Part shown: positions 42,214-49,693 of the stretch, piece after piece | Layout of the letters: the number at the start of each line of letters is the position of its first letter | Numbering within the stretch: the stretch's first letter is position 1 | DNA from: Elusimicrobiaceae bacterium | GTDB taxonomy: Bacteria; Elusimicrobiota; Elusimicrobia; Elusimicrobiales; Elusimicrobiaceae | Assembly: GCA_017546175.1 (NCBI GenBank) | Contig: JAFYXM010000007.1 | Coordinates: 124,001-188,000 of the forward strand | DNA: 64,000 nt | Reading direction: 5' to 3' | Translations under genes and position numbers: made by a program | Notes under the pieces: generated by a model | The model's input: only the letters and a program-made list of their open reading frames with translations | What the model was told of the DNA's origin: nothing | The model's database searches: none

Positions 42214-42672
42214 ATGAAAAGAGGTTTTACTTTGATAGAACTATTAGTAGTCGTACTCATTATCGGTATATTGTCCGCGGTGGCCTTGCCGCAATATACC
42301 AAAGCTGTGGAAAAAGCTCGCGTAAGCGAAGCCAAAATTATATTAAAAGCTTTGGCTGATGCAGAGAATGCTTATATGTTGGCTAATAATGGAGAAGCTA
42401 CAAACGATTTTAGTGAATTAGATATTACTATACCCACGGAGAGCAAAGATTGGGAATTTGTTTTAAATGAAACCATTGGGGCGGGCACTTTTTCTTTGTT
42501 AGCTAGTCGTAAAGGACATGATTATGGTATTTTATACAATCAGGGATATGGGCCTGAAGATGGTTCCTTTTTATGTTTAGCATCCGGTGATGATGAGGAA
42601 GGAGAATGTAAAATGTTTGGCTCCAACTTTTACTATATGGAAAGTACAAATTGGTATGTGGTGAAAATATAA
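42214..42672 (+). CDS. Type IV pilin-like protein 4
   Basis: Prepilin leader MKRG, then [20 protein letters not shown] and Glu5. 152 residues, the shortest of the five. The variable domain is acidic (GDDEEGE near residue 130) with two Cys and a Trp/Tyr-rich end. The start follows AAAAAGGAGAAAAGAA. Monocistronic with T-tract promoter and a hairpin after the stop. The 5' part (promoter, leader, first 30 codons) is almost the same as pilin 5, but the rest is unrelated. Confidence 0.85.
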   Translation: MKRGFTLIELLVVVLIIGILSAVALPQYTKAVEKARVSEAKIILKALADAENAYMLANNGEATNDFSELDITIPTESKDWEFVLNETIGAGTFSLLASRKGHDYGILYNQGYGPEDGSFLCLASGDDEEGECKMFGSNFYYMESTNWYVVKI

Positions 42673-42678
42673 ATCTTG

Positions 42679-42702
42679 CCCGCTCTTAAGAGCGGGTTTT
42701 TT
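42679..42702 (+). terminator. Terminator after pilin 4
   Basis: CCCGCTCTT/AAGAGCGGG stem followed by T6. Confidence 0.83.
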
Positions 42703-42725
42703 ATGGAGCATAGGACCTTTGGCCC

Positions 42726-42754
42726 TTGAAAGATAAAAATAGGTTTATTATTCT
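42726..42754 (+). promoter_or_regulatory. Leaderless promoter of the 42762 gene
   Basis: TTGAAA at 42726-42731, exactly 17 bases, TATTCT at 42749-42754 and 7 bases to the ATG at 42762. The best -35/-10 pair among the leaderless candidates. Confidence 0.68.
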
Positions 42755-42761
42755 TTATAGT

Positions 42762-43985
42762 ATGAGAAATAAAATAAGAAAAGCAATGATCGTTTTGCTG
42801 ATGCTTTGTGCTTTTGGAGGTCTGTTTGCGCGGTCTTCCGTCGGCCTTGCTGTGCGTTTGGCGGAGATGATTGGCTCCTTTTCTGAAAATGACAAAATAG
42901 CTTGGCAGGGGCGCCTGATGTGGCGTATGCCCATTAAAAGCCAACTGCAAAAAGAACGCGGTTTTTGGGACGTAACGTGGGCTTGGATATCAGGCAGTCA
43001 AAAGGAGCAAGAAGTGCAGGCCTTGGCAGGCTATTTATTTAACATGTATATTTTTTCCGCGGCGCAAGGGCGTTTGCCGCAACAATTAGATTTAAGTTTT
43101 ACCGGTGTATTGGACCCTTTGGAAAATATAGCCGGCGGATATCAAGCACAAGAAATAAAAAGCTTGTATGCTGATGAAAAAGAAGATGTAAAGAAACATT
43201 TGACCCGTTTGTTTAAAAATAAACTGGGCGTTTCTTATAATCAGCAAGATAAACAAAATGATGCGCGGGAAGAAAAATTTTTGCAAATTTTGCAAAATAG
43301 TTCTCTGTCGGGGAAAAGAGCCTTTTACGTAGCAAACAAAGCCGTTTTGCCCGCTCAACAGGCCAGTCAAGAAATCAAGCAAGCACTGCAAGAGAAACTG
43401 GCCGGCTGTATAGACGGGTCGGCTATTTGTACGTACGAGCAGATAGATGTGTTTGATATGATGGACCGCAAAAGCGGAGCCGCCCGCAGAGATTATTTTT
43501 ATCGTCCTGCCGTTCAAGAATGTGATGCCTGTGCATATAGCTATTGCAAAAGAGCCTGTTTAAACCCTCAACAAAATTATGCGGGTTGGACCGTGGACGG
43601 CTTGTACCGTTTGCACGCGCGGCCAAAACAAAATAAGTTTTTAATGCCGGCCCAAGGAAAAGCATTTTTATCCGTGGACGGGAAAAAATATGCTCCGTGG
43701 CATTATCATGCGGCGGCCTTGTTTCGCCTGAAAAAAGACGGTCAATATACACTTTTGGTGCAGGATCCGTTTTTATTTGAAGAGCCTGTTCCTTTGGCAG
43801 TGTGGGCGGAGAAATTTTTGGCAGGAGATACTTTGTTTTATGCTTATCCCTTTCAAAGACAGGAGAAAATAGAGAGCCAATTTCTCCGAATTCCTACCGA
43901 TCAGTTAGAAGCTTTGAAACAAGGAAAACCCGTTAAAATAGGCGGTATTATGTATGCCCCATATCCTGTTTACTCAGCCGATTAA
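42762..43985 (+). CDS. Exported protein with a protein-glutaminase-like domain
   Basis: Signal peptide about 1-24 (AFGGLFARS), unknown N-terminal region (about 25-220), then a Cys-rich stretch (ECDACAYSYCKRAC) leading into a papain-like domain. GWTVDGLYRLHARPK, then WHYHAAALFRLKKDGQYTLLVQDPFLFEEPV and the nearby Trp resemble the His and Asp strips of protein-glutaminases (Cys-His-Asp triad, deamidating Gln side chains). The Cys nucleophile would be one of the Cys about residue 260-272. 407 residues. Start at 42762 by the promoter. Family call is by resemblance only. Confidence 0.58.
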   Translation: MRNKIRKAMIVLLMLCAFGGLFARSSVGLAVRLAEMIGSFSENDKIAWQGRLMWRMPIKSQLQKERGFWDVTWAWISGSQKEQEVQALAGYLFNMYIFSAAQGRLPQQLDLSFTGVLDPLENIAGGYQAQEIKSLYADEKEDVKKHLTRLFKNKLGVSYNQQDKQNDAREEKFLQILQNSSLSGKRAFYVANKAVLPAQQASQEIKQALQEKLAGCIDGSAICTYEQIDVFDMMDRKSGAARRDYFYRPAVQECDACAYSYCKRACLNPQQNYAGWTVDGLYRLHARPKQNKFLMPAQGKAFLSVDGKKYAPWHYHAAALFRLKKDGQYTLLVQDPFLFEEPVPLAVWAEKFLAGDTLFYAYPFQRQEKIESQFLRIPTDQLEALKQGKPVKIGGIMYAPYPVYSAD

Positions 43986-43988
43986 CAT

Positions 43989-44019
43989 CAAAAAGCCCCG
44001 TCAAAGCGGGGCTTTTTAG
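43989..44019. terminator. Bidirectional terminator at 44.0 kb
   Basis: AAAAAGCCCCG stem with complement, TCAAAG loop and T5, between convergent genes. Confidence 0.85.
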
Positions 44020-44034
44020 ATACGTGCGGATCTC

Positions 44035-44550
44035 TTATTTTTTGCCGCTCCCGTTTCTAAAGTGTGCGATATCGTTTTGGATATCTTCTAAATCTTGTTC
44101 GTGTTCTATTTCTTCTTCCAAGATATGGCGGATTAAATGTCCGGTAATCATATCTTTACCTTTTACAAAATCTAATAATTTTTTATAAACGGCAATGGCA
44201 CAGCGCTCGCCTTTGAGGTTTTGGTCCAAAAGGGCATCTACCCCCGGATCTTTAGGCACCAAATATCCGCAAGAGCTAAGCTCAAACCAACGCTTAGGGT
44301 CAATCACTGGTGTGCCGCCTAATTGGATAATGCGCTCGGCCAAACGGTTGGCATGGTCCAACTCTTCATTGGCGTGTTCAATAAGTTCTTCCTGCAAGTG
44401 ATGACGCGGAATACCCACTACCACTTTGGCGCCAATCCAATACTGATAATAGGCCAGCCATTCATCACTGTAAGCTTTGTTTAATAAATGCAAAACTTCT
44501 TCTACATCAAGTCCTGCTTTTTCTACCAATTCTCTCCCTTTCCAACCCAT
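44035..44550 (-). CDS. Ferritin-like di-iron protein (bacterioferritin/Dps-like)
   Basis: A four-helix-bundle iron-storage or peroxide-detoxifying protein of 171 residues. Helix 1 carries the Glu of SDEWLAYYQYW, helix 2 has ELIEHANEELDHANRL (ExxH), and helix 4 has the second set in HILEEEIEHEQDLED. Two Cys bracket the third helix region (SSCGY and GERCAIA), a pattern reminiscent of Dps-like (thioferritin) proteins of anaerobes and archaea. The ATG at 44550 follows GGGGGG; nine earlier codons cover that site. A TTGCGT-16-TATACT promoter lies about 60 bases upstream. Confidence 0.85.
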   Translation of the reverse strand: MGWKGRELVEKAGLDVEEVLHLLNKAYSDEWLAYYQYWIGAKVVVGIPRHHLQEELIEHANEELDHANRLAERIIQLGGTPVIDPKRWFELSSCGYLVPKDPGVDALLDQNLKGERCAIAVYKKLLDFVKGKDMITGHLIRHILEEEIEHEQDLEDIQNDIAHFRNGSGKK

Positions 44551-44661
44551 AATTACTACCCCCCTTTTTTGTATCACTGTGCAGAAAATCTGCCCTTGTT
44601 CTTTTAGTATATCAAGGCACTTTTCTCACGCAAGGGGGTAAAAAGGGTTATTTAAGGGAAA

Positions 44662-45954
44662 TCAAAACTGACCGCCTAAGACAAAAGAAAAGACGTTGCT
44701 ATGGTCGCTTAAATTATGTGTGTAATTAATGCCTAAGGGAAACGGAAAACGCCAAAATTTATAAGACAAGGTAGCGCCTGTGCCGCTGTGGTCCTGATAG
44801 TCGCTTGCTGTGTACACGTAGGCAAGCTCATAAAAAGGAGTCAGGGCCAACATGCCTGTTTGATTTCTCAATAAATAGTACATGAAGGCCGCCGTTATCC
44901 CTGCCCCGCGGCTACCGCGGAGTTGACGGCGGTATTTGCCCTGCTTTCCCAGTAAATCTGTGGATAAAATTTGCTCAGAGAACGGAGAACTGTAGGCATT
45001 TTTTCCTTTGATTTGAAATGAGAAAATATGGCGTCTTTTAAATTCTTTTTGCCATAAGAAATTGGCCGATAATTGGGCAATGTCATAATCTGCCCCGCTC
45101 CAACGGCCTCCCTTGCCAAAAGAGATATCGCCTGCATAAGCATATCGCGTAGCAGGCAGATCTGTCAGCATTTTTTGTTTATCAGAAAGCCCAAAGCCAA
45201 ACAAAGCCCCCATGCCAGAAGAAGTGCGAATGTTGTGGTGGTAGGCAAGTCCTACGGTGAGCTGGTTATGGTTGCCGCTGTCTAAGTCTTGTAAGTAAGA
45301 GACGTGGCGCAACTCAGGTGCTATAAATGCGCTCCAATCGCCCAATTGACGCGCGTATAAAAAACGTAAATTATAATCACGCATATTGAGCAGGTGAACG
45401 GGGAAGCCGAATTCTCCTTCATCATCGCTTACGTTCATCACCCCGTATGTACTGGACCAATGATGCGGATAAAAGCGAATCTCGGTGTCTAATTTGGTAA
45501 AAGACAGGTTAAAAAAATTATCTTCCAGTGCCAGTCCGCCCGACAAAGTATACCCATCATCACTAAAACCGGCGGTGGCGAAAGCAGTTTCGCCTTGTTT
45601 GAAAAAATTGCCCTCAAACAAAGACAAAAAAAGCACATTTTTATCCCCCGAAGAGAAAAACCCCAACGGGAAAAAGTAATATCCGTCTTCGGCGCGAATA
45701 TGAATATCTATTTCATTTTTGTCTTGTTGGGTGGAAAAGTCCAGCTTTTTAAACAGGCGCATATCGTGCAGTTTGTTTTGTGCGTGTTCATAGGAAGTTT
45801 GAGTAAAAATATCGCCGCGTTTTAATGGAAATTTATTTTTTACAACTTCAGGATTAATGCGTGTGGTTTGCACCGAAATATGCCGCACCGTCAGATCGTC
45901 AGCAAAGAGGGAAATAGAAAAAAATAAAAATAAAATCGTCAGAATCTTCTTCAT
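44662..45954 (-). CDS. Omp85-type outer-membrane protein (one POTRA and a beta-barrel)
   Basis: Signal peptide about 1-18 (SISLFA), a single POTRA-like domain about 20-90 (LTVRHISVQTTRINPEVVKNKF), then a barrel of about 330 residues ending SFVLGGQF with the C-terminal Phe. LRGSRGAG near residue 340 resembles the loop 6 motif of BamA/TamA barrels. It is much shorter than BamA, so it is an accessory Omp85 member rather than the assembly pore. The start at 45954 has TATCCT on the minus strand (45961-45966) 6 bases upstream and no Shine-Dalgarno. Monocistronic. Confidence 0.78.
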   Translation of the reverse strand: MKKILTILFLFFSISLFADDLTVRHISVQTTRINPEVVKNKFPLKRGDIFTQTSYEHAQNKLHDMRLFKKLDFSTQQDKNEIDIHIRAEDGYYFFPLGFFSSGDKNVLFLSLFEGNFFKQGETAFATAGFSDDGYTLSGGLALEDNFFNLSFTKLDTEIRFYPHHWSSTYGVMNVSDDEGEFGFPVHLLNMRDYNLRFLYARQLGDWSAFIAPELRHVSYLQDLDSGNHNQLTVGLAYHHNIRTSSGMGALFGFGLSDKQKMLTDLPATRYAYAGDISFGKGGRWSGADYDIAQLSANFLWQKEFKRRHIFSFQIKGKNAYSSPFSEQILSTDLLGKQGKYRRQLRGSRGAGITAAFMYYLLRNQTGMLALTPFYELAYVYTASDYQDHSGTGATLSYKFWRFPFPLGINYTHNLSDHSNVFSFVLGGQF

Positions 45955-46071
45955 AAAAATAGGATAATATTTTTGATTCTTAAAAATAAAGAAAAAATTA
46001 ATTAAAAACCCTTGCACATCTTTTTCATCCCTACGCCACACAAAGCAGTTTGTGGGCTTATTACTCTAAAA

Positions 46072-46104
46072 TTAAAAACCCTCCGCTAGGGAGGGTTTCA
46101 AATT
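46072..46104 (-). terminator. Terminator at the left edge of the island
   Basis: AAACCCTCC/GGAGGGTTT stem with a 5-base loop; on the minus strand it is followed by TTTAATTTT. It could end transcription coming from the island. Confidence 0.7.
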
Positions 46105-46140
46105 CTACGGTGGGTGTAGTTTTCCTAGCACTATGCTGAT

Positions 46141-46345
46141 TTTTCAAACAGGCAGTAAACAGGCAAAAAATGGCACTTTTTCTTTCCAAAGCGGCAAAAA
46201 GTGCTAGTTTTTTGTTTTGCCAAAGCGGTAATGAAGCGGTAAAAAATGACATTTTTGGGGGAACTCAAAGCGGCAGAAAAGCGGCTGAAAATGGTACTTT
46301 TTGATGAATTTGAAGCGTGGAGAAAGCGGGGAGAAATTTTCCCTG
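46141..46345. repeat. Degenerate tandem repeat array, about 36-base unit
   Basis: Four to five imperfect copies begin near 46146, 46188, 46222, 46267 and 46311, spaced about 35-45 bases. Each has one or two copies of AAAGCGGCA-like sequence followed by a small palindrome such as AAAATGGCACTTTT. No ORF explains it. It lies between the island's terminator and the AbiE operon. Confidence 0.6.
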
Positions 46346-46370
46346 TAAAACAGGGTAAATACAGGGAAAA
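46337..46370. repeat. Inverted repeat downstream of abiEii
   Basis: TTTTCCCTGT at 46337-46346 and ACAGGGAAAA at 46361-46370 are exact inverted arms. An internal ACAGGG at 46350-46355 offers an alternative pairing. No T tract follows directly. The 100 bases after it contain no gene. Confidence 0.55.
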
Positions 46371-46473
46371 TAAAAAATATCTAATATAATTTAATTATTT
46401 CTCTACGTAGAACGCCAATACAAATCTACCCAATTCCCTAAACCCCGGGACAGGGAACAAGCAGAGAAATTAT

Positions 46474-47370
46474 CTAAAATTTATCAAAAATTCTAAAAAT
46501 ATCTAACGCCTTTTCAAAGGATAAGGTATCGGTATCATAGCACATGTTCCGTACAAAAGACCGGTATGCCTTTTTATACTTTGGCTCTGATACTAATACT
46601 TGGTGTAGCTGTTGTATGGCTTTGGGCAAAGTTTCAAAATGATATTGGCTTTGCCATTTGGACTGGTCAGCTTGATAAATCTGTTCCAGTAAATCGCTAA
46701 ACTGGGTTTTATTAGCTGTCAGTAAATCTTTTAAGGAAGCCAAATCGTATAGGTGGCGTAGTAAGGTAGGGTCAAAGTATTGCTTATAATACAAAGTACG
46801 CCAAATCAAAGCACTTAACTTTTCGGCTGCTGTTTCAATAGGGTTAATACAAATAACTTCAAAGGTAGCATTATCAGTATGCAAAAACTGGTCTGCTAAA
46901 CTTTGTACGGGTTTTACTTGGGTTGGTAGTATTACAGGATTAAAAATCAGTTCCACTTTAATATGAGGGCGTAAAGACTGCTCTTGTTCAAATACATGCG
47001 GATAAGTTAAGGTCAAAATGGCACGATAACTTTGGTCTTCCTTCCTTACGGTAATATCCTTAAATAATTGGCTTTTGGTCAATGCGTCTATGAGTTGGTT
47101 AATATAATCACGTCTTTGGGATCGTGATTTTACTTCAGTACCTTGTACCCTAAAATCTAAGTCTTCGGAAAACCGTTTAATCAGTCCATAGGCTTTGGAC
47201 AAACAAGTACCACCCGAAAATATAGCGGTAAAGGCAGGGGTATTTAATTCTTGTAAAATGTGTAATGCTTGGGTAGCATACCAGTCCTTTTCCAAGAAGG
47301 CAGGGTTAATAGCTAATTCTTCGGATAGTCCTTGTAATACTTCGGCTGATAATGGCTTAAATTCGTTCAT
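46474..47370 (-). CDS. abiEii: AbiEii-type nucleotidyltransferase toxin
   Basis: The toxin of a type IV toxin-antitoxin / abortive-infection pair. The minimal nucleotidyltransferase motif is intact: FSGGTCLSKAYGLIKRFSEDLDFRV (GG-T-L-K, then the two catalytic Asp of DLDF). A helical C-terminal region follows, with ICINPIETAAEKLSALIWR. 298 residues is normal. In characterised homologues this enzyme transfers nucleotides to tRNA or uses GTP to stop growth after phage infection. Its start overlaps the antitoxin gene by 14 bases, so the two are coupled. Confidence 0.88.
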   Translation of the reverse strand: MNEFKPLSAEVLQGLSEELAINPAFLEKDWYATQALHILQELNTPAFTAIFSGGTCLSKAYGLIKRFSEDLDFRVQGTEVKSRSQRRDYINQLIDALTKSQLFKDITVRKEDQSYRAILTLTYPHVFEQEQSLRPHIKVELIFNPVILPTQVKPVQSLADQFLHTDNATFEVICINPIETAAEKLSALIWRTLYYKQYFDPTLLRHLYDLASLKDLLTANKTQFSDLLEQIYQADQSKWQSQYHFETLPKAIQQLHQVLVSEPKYKKAYRSFVRNMCYDTDTLSFEKALDIFRIFDKF

Positions 47371-47770
47371 AGGTTAGTTTCGTTCCTTTAAAACTGATAA
47401 TGCGGCTGACCCGTTTATTAACCCCTACCACACGCCCTGTAGGTACTTGGGTGCTAGTACCGTTATTATAGTCTTTTTCGGCTTGGGTAGGAAATATTTT
47501 AATGCCGAGTTTTTGCAATGCATCTCTGCCTGCTTTGATAATACCGCCATTAGGCACATAATCATTGGTAAGTGTGGATAACTTGGCTTTAGCATACGCA
47601 CCTTTACCAATACGGATCAGTACTTTTTCTGCTACCAAACGGCGTAGCGCACGCAAAATTTGGTCGTTGTCAGTGGAATAAGTATAAAAGTCAGCCAGTA
47701 CAAACGCGATATCTGTGGAGCGTTGTACTTTCTTATAGATTTTCAAGACTAAACTTTTTCTTCTGTACAT
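47357..47770 (-). CDS. AbiEi-like antitoxin (DUF6088 family)
   Basis: 137 residues. The N-terminal half is a winged helix-turn-helix (DIAFVLADFYTYSTDNDQILRALRRLVAEKVLIRIGKGAYAKAK), as in AbiEi antitoxins, followed by a short transcription-repressor-like region ending RVSRIISFKGTKLTYERI. It lacks the longer C-terminal domain of classical AbiEi, hence DUF6088-like. Its gene precedes and overlaps the toxin, and a perfect inverted repeat lies just upstream at 47800-47825, which suits an autorepressor. Confidence 0.82.
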   Translation of the reverse strand: MYRRKSLVLKIYKKVQRSTDIAFVLADFYTYSTDNDQILRALRRLVAEKVLIRIGKGAYAKAKLSTLTNDYVPNGGIIKAGRDALQKLGIKIFPTQAEKDYNNGTSTQVPTGRVVGVNKRVSRIISFKGTKLTYERI

Positions 47771-47799
47771 ATATTTATCTTAAATTACAAAAACACGAC

Positions 47800-47825
47800 A
47801 CTTATACTATACAAATAGTATAAGT
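47800..47825 (-). promoter_or_regulatory. Operator of the AbiE operon
   Basis: ACTTATACTAT, spacer ACAA, ATAGTATAAGT: perfect 11-base arms. It lies 30-55 bases upstream of the antitoxin ATG and contains -10-like hexamers, so binding would block the promoter. Binding by the antitoxin is inferred from AbiEi biology. Confidence 0.65.
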
Positions 47826-47869
47826 ATTAAAGGATAAAATGTCAAGGTGTAAAACATAGATTTATCCCG

Positions 47870-47902
47870 CGACAATAGGCTGTCACACGCCTTTGCTATT
47901 CT
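47870..47902 (+). promoter_or_regulatory. Regulatory dyad and promoter upstream of the ankyrin gene
   Basis: A CGACAATAGGCTGTCAC dyad at 47870-47886 covers the -35 position of an extended -10 TTTGCTATTCT (hexamer at 47897-47902). The leader to the ATG at 48054 is about 145 bases with no clear gene. A related dyad stands before sbcD. Confidence 0.55.
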
Positions 47903-48053
47903 ATAAGGGCAGTATAAATTGTTATTAAGAGAAAACTTTTATCTGAACGAAAATATGGATATACGAGTTGCCGACAAATATTTACACTCTTTTTCCCGCT
48001 TGTTAGTTGTAATATGTTACAATATCAAAATGCATTTTTAAGAAGATATTTTT

Positions 48054-49586
48054 ATGAATTTAATTGAGGCTTGTAAAGAAGGAAATATAGAAGAAGTTAA
48101 GAAATTGATTTCTGCTGGTGCAGATGTAAATGCGCCAGAGCAAAAAACTATTCCTGGAATGAAAGGGAAAACCCCGCTTATGTGGGCGGCTACGCGTGGT
48201 GATAAGAAAATTGTACAACTATTACTTAGTGCCGGAGCCAATATAAATGAACAAACATTTTTGGAAAAAAATAGCATCTTAAATTTAGCATGTATAGGTG
48301 GACACAGTGAGGTGGCCTCTTTGCTTATTTCCCGCGGAGCTGATGTAAATATTGCGGATTGCAGATTTGGATATACACCTCTCATAAATGCGGTAAAAGT
48401 AAAAAATCTACCACTTGCAACCGCATTGCTTGATGCCGGTGCAGATATTAACGCAGGTGATAAAAATAATTGGACTGCGTTAATATGGGCCAGCCATATT
48501 AAAAACATGGAAATGGTAGAATTGTTTCTCTCCCGCGGGGCTAATGTAAATGCCGTAGGTAATGACGGCAATACGGCTTTGAAACGGGCTATTGCCGTTA
48601 AACGGGTCAAAATTATTAATCTGTTGAAACAAGCTGGCGCAGTTTTGGAAGATAATTACGAAGAAAGTCAAAAAATGATTGCAGCGGTTAAGGACGGAAA
48701 AATAGAAGAAGTAAAACGATTTTTGGCTAAAGGATTGGATATCAATGCAAAGGATAGTGCTCAGTGGACTCCGCTGATGCATGCTAGCCGTAACGGAGAT
48801 GCTGAAATGGTTAAAGTGTTATTGGCTGCCGGTGCAGATGTGAACGCAATAGGGTTGAACGATTACACTGCAATGGAGCGCGTGATGGCACTGCTAGAAA
48901 CTGTACAGTTCGATGGATATAAAAAACCAAAAGATCCTGCCCCCTACATAGAAATTATGAAAATGTTGGTAGAAGCAGGGGGGGATGTGAATAAGATTTA
49001 TTATCGCTTTACTCCTTTAACATGGGCGGTTCAGAGCAAATTGCCGGAATTAGTTGCTTTATTTTTAGATAAAGGTGCTAATGTTAATGTGAAAGATTAT
49101 ATTTATGGATATACTGCTTTAATGTATGCCGTACGCAGTAAAAATAACGATAAGGTGCTAAAAGGGAATGGTCTTGATGGTTTTGTAGTAGTGGAAAAGA
49201 AGATTTTGGCACAAGAGGGTGGATACGACGACATAGTTAAATTGCTTCTATCGCACAAAGCAGATGTAAATGCCATCAGTAAATATGAGAAAACGGCACT
49301 AATAGAGGCTTGTCAAGGGGGTAATGTACAAGTGGTAAGAATGTTGTTGGATGCAGGCGCAAATGTTAATTTTACACCAAATAAACCGAACCCTTTGAAC
49401 GGATGGGGAAAAACAGCACTCATGTATGCCAGTGAAAAAGGATATACAGAAATTGTTAAACTGCTTATTGGAGCCGGTGCGGATGTAAATATAACCCGGG
49501 AACGGCAAACAGCACTCATGTTAGCTAGGATGGAAAAGCATACCGAAGTTGAAAACCTCTTAAAAGAAACGGGAGCTAATGACTAG
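48054..49586 (+). CDS. Ankyrin-repeat protein, 510 aa
   Basis: About a dozen ankyrin repeats fill the protein from residue 1, with the usual TPLMxAxxxGxxEIVxLLLxAGADVN pattern at 33-residue spacing (longer insertions near 260-290 and 350-385). No signal peptide, membrane helix or other domain. It is probably a cytoplasmic protein-binding scaffold; secretion as a host-directed effector is possible but unsupported. AAGAAGATAT precedes the ATG. A second, broken ankyrin gene lies on the other side of sbcDC, and the two share the same repeat style. Confidence 0.88.
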   Translation: MNLIEACKEGNIEEVKKLISAGADVNAPEQKTIPGMKGKTPLMWAATRGDKKIVQLLLSAGANINEQTFLEKNSILNLACIGGHSEVASLLISRGADVNIADCRFGYTPLINAVKVKNLPLATALLDAGADINAGDKNNWTALIWASHIKNMEMVELFLSRGANVNAVGNDGNTALKRAIAVKRVKIINLLKQAGAVLEDNYEESQKMIAAVKDGKIEEVKRFLAKGLDINAKDSAQWTPLMHASRNGDAEMVKVLLAAGADVNAIGLNDYTAMERVMALLETVQFDGYKKPKDPAPYIEIMKMLVEAGGDVNKIYYRFTPLTWAVQSKLPELVALFLDKGANVNVKDYIYGYTALMYAVRSKNNDKVLKGNGLDGFVVVEKKILAQEGGYDDIVKLLLSHKADVNAISKYEKTALIEACQGGNVQVVRMLLDAGANVNFTPNKPNPLNGWGKTALMYASEKGYTEIVKLLIGAGADVNITRERQTALMLARMEKHTEVENLLKETGAND

Positions 49587-49693
49587 GGCATGGTCGTAAT
49601 ATTACAAATGCTAATGAAAATCTAAGTTAGGGAAGCATAGCATATCCAGCCTAATTCTAAATATAGTGAAAGCATATCTAAAATAGACGCATT

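Noticed and set aside
46061..46252. Possible 63-codon gene at the left island edge
   Set aside because: It runs through the repeat array and a terminator hairpin and has no Shine-Dalgarno or recognisable domain.
46141..46345. CRISPR array
   Set aside because: Repeats are imperfect and unevenly spaced, spacer lengths differ and no cas gene is nearby.
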